Position numbers and translations under genes: made by a program. Source: an uncultured Clostridia bacterium (GTDB lineage: Bacteria > Bacillota > Clostridia > TANB77 > CAG-508). From it: a stretch of DNA of 11,078 nt. The notes below the pieces were generated by a model. The model saw nothing but the letters and a program-made list of their open reading frames with translations. It was not told the origin of the DNA and ran no database searches. Shown piece by piece: positions 7,031 through 11,078 of this stretch; within the stretch, counting starts at the first letter, position 1; each line of letters opens with the position of its first letter. The stretch is from positions 1-11,078 of the forward strand of contig CANRLA010000041.1 in NCBI GenBank assembly GCA_947631315.1, given 5' to 3'.

Positions 7031-7101
7031 AATTTACTAATTTTTATTTATACCATTATATCAATTTACTAATGCTTATTTATACCATTATATTAATTTA
7101 C
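7031..7101. repeat. Tandem duplication of a 32-bp unit after the first GT8 gene
   Basis: Two adjacent 32-base units (7031-7062 and 7063-7094) differ at only three positions. A third partial copy of seven bases (7095-7101) overlaps the stop codon of the glycosyltransferase gene at 7098. Each unit begins AATTTAC and contains TTATTTATACCATTATAT. The array fills the gap before the last acyltransferase gene. No dyad, promoter or coding sense is evident. Confidence 0.75.
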
Positions 7102-8198
7102 GCAAGTTCATTAGTTTCTTCCATTGTACTTTGATCTTCATCTGTATCATATTCTAAGTCATCATCTTCTATGTCTGCAAACTTAAATTTTTGTTTTACA
7201 ATTTGCTTTGTATATTCTACTAATTTATCTCCTGCAACTAAGTCTTGTTTTTTGGCTTCTTCAGGATAATTTGCTAATGTTTCTTTTAGTTCTTCATAAT
7301 ATTTAGTTTCCTTAGCATATTTCCAAAAACTTTCACTATATGGAACATCTTCATAATGCCATGGTTTTCTATACATATTATAATGTATTAAATGAATTTC
7401 ATTTGCATCAACTTTTTCTCCGAAATCAGGCATTTTGTTCCATGTTTCAGGAAGATATAAAACTCTGTCTTTGCAAAGTGTATTTAAATAATCTTGGTCA
7501 GGTGCTGCTGTATCCAAATTGTAATTTAATAATCTATATAAAAATTTTTCTTCTATTTTTGACTTTCTCATTTCTCTAAGATTCATAACTAATACACCTG
7601 AATTAAAGTATTTCTTAGGTTCGATGCCTAGTCCTTCTTTTGAATATACTCTAAATTCAGGAACAGAATTTATTACTTGATCTGTTACACCTGCTATTAA
7701 TTTGTCTCCTAAATCTAAATTATACAATTTAGCAACATCATCTTGTAAAACTATATCTGCATCTAAGTATATAGCTTTTTCGTATTCAGGAAACATTGAT
7801 GGTATAAACATTCTATAGTATATTGTTTCTGAATAATAGTCTCTTAATCTTAATGCCAAGTCTTTAGTAAGTTTTGTTGTTATGTGACTAATATTTTGAA
7901 AACTAATTTTTACATTATCTGTTTCAAATTTCTTAATTTCAGCCTTTCCTTTTAGACTCATTCCAGTGTGTAAAATTATTATTCTGTAATTATTTTCACT
8001 GCTAGAATTTTCTTCTAATGAATGAATTGCAACAGATAAACATGGAATATAATTATCATCTGTTGAAAAAAATATCGGTATCTCTGTTTTTATTTTTTTC
8101 ATAATCCCCTCCATCTTTGGCATCATATCTTTTCCCTTTTGTACAAATCCAACTATTTCTTTAATTAATTTTTTCTTATAATCTTTTAACTTTTTCAT
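7098..8198 (-). CDS. Family 8 glycosyltransferase with extended N- and C-termini
   Basis: A 366-residue retaining glycosyltransferase of family GT8 (the LgtC/galactinol synthase group), which transfers a sugar from a UDP-sugar using a divalent metal. The core runs from about residue 40 (IPIFFSTDDNYIPCLSVAIHSL). It has the metal-binding DxD motif in YLDADIV (Asp146, Asp148), the NSGVLVMNL block (199-207), DQDYLN (234-239) and the H-x5-KPW end motif (His272 to Trp280). A basic stretch of about 38 residues, rich in Lys, precedes the core and may bind the membrane face. A long tail follows that ends in an acidic stretch (about 344-366). The start at 8198 has AGGGATG upstream. It lies 51 bases after the other GT8 gene. 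Acceptor and sugar are unknown; a lipid acceptor is suggested only by the flanking acyltransferases. Confidence 0.88.
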   Translation of the reverse strand: MKKLKDYKKKLIKEIVGFVQKGKDMMPKMEGIMKKIKTEIPIFFSTDDNYIPCLSVAIHSLEENSSSENNYRIIILHTGMSLKGKAEIKKFETDNVKISFQNISHITTKLTKDLALRLRDYYSETIYYRMFIPSMFPEYEKAIYLDADIVLQDDVAKLYNLDLGDKLIAGVTDQVINSVPEFRVYSKEGLGIEPKKYFNSGVLVMNLREMRKSKIEEKFLYRLLNYNLDTAAPDQDYLNTLCKDRVLYLPETWNKMPDFGEKVDANEIHLIHYNMYRKPWHYEDVPYSESFWKYAKETKYYEELKETLANYPEEAKKQDLVAGDKLVEYTKQIVKQKFKFADIEDDDLEYDTDEDQSTMEETNELA

Positions 8199-8249
8199 AT
8201 TTCTACATCCCTATTTCTAGTCTCTCCATTATTTTTTGTCTAATTACAT

Positions 8250-9098
8250 TTACACAGTTTCTTTTTCTGCCTCTACCTTTTTTCCTATTTCTATTTTTTT
8301 AATCTCTAAATACTTTTCCAAAATGTCTTCATAATCAAATATTTTATATTCATTATGCATTCTATCTATGTTCCAAGGTTTTATATTTACTAATCTAAAA
8401 TATGGTAAGAGTTTGATTGTCATGCTAAAATGCCTTATAACTGTATCTTCTTTTCTTTCTTTTTGCTCATTATATTTGTCAGGTAAATAAAGTTTTTTAG
8501 TACACGCTTTATATATTGCTGTTTGGTCTGGCATTGCCATTACTCTTTTTTTAGCAATGTTTCTAGCTTTTTCAAAACTTCCATCTTCTCTAACCTTTTT
8601 TAGATTTATTAAAAGTACACCTGAATTTATATATTTTCGATTTATTACTTTTCTTCCAATATAGTCTCTTACTACACCTACATCATAGTCTTCTATATTT
8701 ATGTCAAAAATCTCTTTTATATCTTTATAGCAAACTATATCACAGTCTAAATATAAAATTTTATCAGGCAATTCTTTTATTTTGTCACTAAACAGTCTAA
8801 TAAAAATGTATGGTGTGTAATGTGTTTTTTGATTTACTGAGCTTAGCACCTCTTCTTTTATTAAATCTGTAGTATCTATCAATGTGATTTTGCTATCGCC
8901 ATTTTTTTCTTTAATAATATTTTCTAATATATCAATGTGTTTTTTTTCAATTGGAGTATAGTTTTCATTAATGTTTCTTAAATCCATTGTTAGTACAAAA
9001 ACATTTAAAGGCTCATTTGTATATTTTACAATAGATAAAAGGCTTATTATCATACCATCAAATACTTTGCTATTTCCGCAAAACATTAAGTTAATCAT
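8250..9098 (-). CDS. Family 8 glycosyltransferase
   Basis: A 282-residue GT8 enzyme lacking the long end extensions of its neighbour. The nucleotide-sugar fold begins at once (MINLMFCGNSKVFDGMIISLLSI). The DxD motif is in YLDCDIV (Asp118, Asp120), followed by INSGVLLINL (157-166), MPDQTAIY (189-196), RHFSM (222-226) and IKPW (239-242). These are the metal, donor and His/KPW motifs of the family, so it looks active. AAAGGGGA lies just before the start at 9098. The spacing to both neighbours is 51 bases, which fits one transcript. The two GT8 proteins are clearly different in sequence rather than a recent duplication, so they may add successive sugars. Donor and acceptor cannot be named from sequence. 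Confidence 0.9.
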   Translation of the reverse strand: MINLMFCGNSKVFDGMIISLLSIVKYTNEPLNVFVLTMDLRNINENYTPIEKKHIDILENIIKEKNGDSKITLIDTTDLIKEEVLSSVNQKTHYTPYIFIRLFSDKIKELPDKILYLDCDIVCYKDIKEIFDINIEDYDVGVVRDYIGRKVINRKYINSGVLLINLKKVREDGSFEKARNIAKKRVMAMPDQTAIYKACTKKLYLPDKYNEQKERKEDTVIRHFSMTIKLLPYFRLVNIKPWNIDRMHNEYKIFDYEDILEKYLEIKKIEIGKKVEAEKETV

Positions 9099-9149
9099 TA
9101 TCTTCCCCTTTATTTCTTATATATTATTTTATGTAAAACTCTTTATATG

Positions 9150-9908
9150 CTATTTTTTTATATATTTAATATATTCTACATTGCTATTTTTACTTCTTTC
9201 TACCATAGTATTATAAACATTATCCCTTAAATCTTTTTCTGCTTCTTTTATATTTTTACTTTTATTGGGATAAAAAGGACCATCTACGAAAGCCACAATA
9301 TTCGGTGTTTTCCTTTTACTTTTTTTATATGTAATTGTTACAGAAAATACTGGAGCATTTAGTTTTACAGGATATCTGAAAGATACTTCATTAAATTTTC
9401 TGATTTTTGTATAATATGACCATACATGAGCTTCCGGATATACTGCAATAATTGCTTTTTTGTTTATATATTTTTTTATTGTTTCTAAAAAATTTTTACT
9501 ACTTTCAATGTCTCCCGGTATTGGAAGTGCTCCAAGCATTTTGTTGGCCGTTTTTAATCCTTTTATAGAAACATTATTAGGATGAGCTATTATGTATGCT
9601 TTCTTAGGAAATCCTACTAATGTTGGTAAAAGGGTATCTAATATTTCTTGAGTATGATTAATATACATAAAATATCCACTATTTTTTGCTTTATCTAAAG
9701 CTTGTTTATTTATTACTTTGAATCTAAATTTAAGTTTAGAATATATATATGCTATAGGTGTAGCTATAATCCTATACAAAATCAAAGAAATTGTATTCCA
9801 TATTATATTTTTATGTATGTATTTATATGTTCCATCAATTTTTACAGTGTCTATTTTATTTTTACCAAAATCATCATTTTCATTATTGTAGTATCTTATT
9901 TTTTCCAT
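9150..9908 (-). CDS. PlsC-like acyltransferase family protein with HX5D spacing
   Basis: A 252-residue protein with the LPLAT/PlsC pattern. A hydrophobic, probably membrane-associated stretch (about 35-58) is followed by the NHTQEILD block (84-91), then PIPGD (129-133) and YPEAHVWSYYTKIRKFN (157-173), the counterpart of the PEG/PEE substrate-binding motif. The block gives His85 and Asp91 with five residues between, where classic PlsC enzymes have four. I believe a clostridial subgroup shows this NHTQ form, but I could not check. The start at 9908 has only a moderate site (GAAAGAAG). The gene follows tetR after 33 bases; a 6-bp hairpin (9935-9953) spans the tetR stop codon without a U-run. Its likely role is acylation of a lysolipid or glycolipid made with the adjacent glycosyltransferases. 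It is only distantly similar to the acyltransferase at 6093-6983. Confidence 0.8.
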   Translation of the reverse strand: MEKIRYYNNENDDFGKNKIDTVKIDGTYKYIHKNIIWNTISLILYRIIATPIAYIYSKLKFRFKVINKQALDKAKNSGYFMYINHTQEILDTLLPTLVGFPKKAYIIAHPNNVSIKGLKTANKMLGALPIPGDIESSKNFLETIKKYINKKAIIAVYPEAHVWSYYTKIRKFNEVSFRYPVKLNAPVFSVTITYKKSKRKTPNIVAFVDGPFYPNKSKNIKEAEKDLRDNVYNTMVERSKNSNVEYIKYIKK

Positions 9909-9941
9909 AATTCTTCTTTCATTTTTATTATGTAGCTTATT

Positions 9942-10568
9942 TTAAATATAAGCATTAATGTTTCTTTGTTCAATTTTATTATTTGAAAACAATTTAAATA
10001 CATATTTTTCTTTTTTTGCACTGTTTATTTGATTATTAATGTTGTTGCTAATAAATGTTCCTAAAAAGTAATTAATAAACTTTCTTGTTTCAATTTGTGC
10101 ATCTTCTATATTTATATTTCTTTCTTCTAAAATACTATTTACAATAATAGTTGACCATCTATCTATCATTTTACTTGTTTTTATACTTAAGATATTATTA
10201 TACATCGACTGTGAAATTAAATCTATCATTATTCTTACTGAATAATTGTTTTCTACAACAAGTTCTTCAAAATAGTTTTTAAGTATTTCTACTTTGTTTT
10301 CTTTGTTTTCTATTGATTTTTCAATGTCTAATATAAATGAATCAATAATTTCATCTATTACTTCATATATTAAATCATCTTTTGTTTTGTAATAATAAGT
10401 AAGTTGTCCTAATGCTGTATCTGCTCTTTTAACAATGTCTCTTGTAGACACAGAAGCGTAGCCTTTTTCAGCTAATAATTCTATTGTGGCTTTTTTTATA
10501 TTTTCTTTAACATGCCTTTTATTTTCTTTCTTCTTTGAAGTGCTATTTTTGCGTTTTATTAGCCTCAT
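9942..10568 (-). CDS. TetR/AcrR family transcriptional regulator
   Basis: A 208-residue regulator from the start I prefer. A Lys/Arg-rich start (1-22) leads into the TetR DNA-binding domain (about 20-70): the helix-turn-helix is STRDIVKRADTALGQLTYYY (41-60) followed by KTKDDLI. The remaining, mostly helical part (about 75-208) is the ligand-binding and dimer domain, which is not conserved enough to predict a ligand. The frame is open to an ATG at 10607, but I place the start at 10568. AAAGGA lies just upstream, and a TATAAT -10 element (10588-10593) lies inside the longer frame and would leave the first ATG untranscribed. As first gene of the acyltransferase/GT8 operon it most likely represses its own operon, perhaps in response to a lipid-like or hydrophobic compound; this is inference from position. 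Confidence 0.88.
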   Translation of the reverse strand: MRLIKRKNSTSKKKENKRHVKENIKKATIELLAEKGYASVSTRDIVKRADTALGQLTYYYKTKDDLIYEVIDEIIDSFILDIEKSIENKENKVEILKNYFEELVVENNYSVRIMIDLISQSMYNNILSIKTSKMIDRWSTIIVNSILEERNINIEDAQIETRKFINYFLGTFISNNINNQINSAKKEKYVFKLFSNNKIEQRNINAYI

Positions 10569-10587
10569 TGAAATTTTTCCTTTCCTT

Positions 10588-10617
10588 ATTATACAACTAA
10601 AAGACATTTTAATACAA
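10588..10617 (-). promoter_or_regulatory. Promoter of tetR operon with possible operator in the spacer
   Basis: On the minus strand a perfect TATAAT (10588-10593) lies 18 bases after TTGTAT (10612-10617), a weak -35. The spacer holds an inverted repeat TAAAA-4-TTTTA (10598-10611), and GTTGTAT occurs twice, 21 bp apart, over the two promoter elements. TetR proteins commonly bind dyads here, so autoregulation is plausible. The predicted leader before the tetR ATG is only about 13 bases. Confidence 0.45.
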
Positions 10618-10637
10618 CCGTACTAAAAAATCAATAA

Positions 10638-10671
10638 AAAACGACAAAAATTTTTATATTTCTGCCGTTTT
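10638..10671 (-). terminator. Rho-independent terminator at the end of the putative structured RNA
   Basis: On the minus strand, AAAACGGCAGAAAT pairs with ATTTTTGTCGTTTT in a continuous 14-bp stem (two G-U pairs) around a 6-base loop, followed by a T-rich stretch (10637-10625). It ends a minus-strand transcript that enters from the right edge, and it lies about 20 bases before the tetR promoter, so the two units are separate. Confidence 0.85.
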
Positions 10672-11078
10672 AATTTAATTAAGACCTTTTCAACTGCTTA
10701 ACATTTTTTATGATTTCGAAACAATTATTTTTTTCATTTCTGTTGACTTCTTCTGAATTAGCAAACTGCTTATCAGACTTAAGACAGACAACAAACCTCA
10801 CATTTCCTCCTGGGGTTTCAAAGACAAATACTCGTCTTTAGGTAAAAAAACTATAAAAAAAGTATCTCTCTACTAATTGGAGAAATCCTTAGGAAATCTT
10901 CCAACCTCACCCACAATACACCAAAACATCAAATCTAAATCATTTCCACAAAAATCATTCATAGGGTGTTTAGAATTACTTCATATATAAAAGAATACGG
11001 AAACCACAACCACTGCTCTTAGTCATGAAGCTCATTGCACCTCTATAGGCAGTCCCGCCGACGCTACCTGCTAGACCA
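10638..11078 (-). ncRNA. Putative large structured non-coding RNA, 3' part (5' end beyond window); family not recognised
   Basis: About 400 bases before the terminator lack a credible protein gene, and the stretch is clearly richer in GC than its surroundings, most of all at 11035-11078. On the minus strand I find consecutive inverted repeats: GGTAG/CTGCC (11064-11068, 11048-11052), a 7-bp pair GCTTCAT/ATGAAGT (11025-11031, 10978-10984), CACCC/GGGTG (10964-10968, 10908-10912), ATTTCTC/GAGAGAT (10880-10886, 10864-10870) with a competing TTGGA/TCCAA (10900-10904, 10877-10881), AAAGAC/GTCTTT (10834-10839, 10820-10825) and TCTGA/TCAGA (10773-10777, 10752-10756). It ends in a strong terminator. 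It lacks the 3' tRNA-like end of tmRNA, and I see no RNase P, SRP or group II intron signature. The nearby nusB-xseA-xseB cluster recalls the setting of OLE RNA, but no oapA-like membrane gene follows. Other large RNA classes such as the raiA motif, or the 3' end of an unusual coding gene, remain possible. Confidence 0.55.

Noticed and set aside
7340..9935. Plus-strand frames of 77-81 codons opposite the glycosyltransferase and acyltransferase genes
   Set aside because: They overlap real genes, lack ribosome binding sites and show no recognisable domain.
9942..10607. Longer TetR start adding 13 residues at the N-terminus
   Set aside because: The TATAAT promoter element lies inside the extra codons, and the better ribosome binding site serves the start at 10568.
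10976..11077. Open minus-strand frame at the window edge (33 codons, ending GFRILLYMK) as the end of a protein gene
   Set aside because: It matches no family I know, its stop codon falls in a paired stem, and nearly 300 bases would remain between it and the terminator. It is kept only as an alternative to the RNA interpretation.
10638..11078. tmRNA, RNase P RNA, SRP RNA or a tRNA at the right end
   Set aside because: No tRNA-like 3' end with GGTTCGA, no tag-peptide frame ending in ALAA, and no RNase P or SRP core motifs were found on either strand. The CCA at 11076-11078 on the plus strand is not part of a tRNA fold.

Overview
The window suggests a low-GC, endospore-forming member of the Firmicutes, most likely an anaerobic clostridial lineage. 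The DNA is very AT-rich, codons end mainly in A or T, and ribosome binding sites are of the AGGAGG type. The spore cortex lytic enzyme SleB, the Asp23/AmaP/DUF2273 trio and the nusB-xseA-xseB order all fit. Every supported gene lies on the minus strand, so transcription runs from position 11078 towards 1.

In transcription order there are four blocks. (1) 11078-10638: about 440 nt without a convincing protein gene, richer in GC than the rest, full of inverted repeats and closed by a clear rho-independent terminator. I read it as the 3' part of a large structured non-coding RNA whose 5' end lies outside the window; I cannot name the family. (2) 10617-6069: a probable operon of a TetR-family regulator, a PlsC-like acyltransferase, two family-8 glycosyltransferases and a second PlsC-like acyltransferase, closed by a terminator right after the last stop codon. 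The gene content suggests regulated synthesis or modification of an envelope glycolipid; the product cannot be told from sequence. (3) 5986-538: a second probable operon with a good extended -10 promoter: asp23, amaP, a DUF2273 membrane protein, nusB, xseA, xseB and fhs. It joins an envelope-stress module to transcription antitermination, exonuclease VII and one-carbon metabolism. (4) 535-1: the N-terminal 178 residues of sleB, cut by the window edge.

The items most worth a second look are the unnamed structured RNA; the fhs terminator, which contains the sleB ribosome binding site and ends its U-run at the sleB start codon; the symmetric acyltransferase-GT8-GT8-acyltransferase cluster; and a perfect 12-bp hairpin between asp23 and amaP. 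Small tandem repeats sit in two intergenic gaps. Apart from the RNA region, no stretch over 300 bases lacks a gene. All domain and family calls are from reading the translations; no database search was run.
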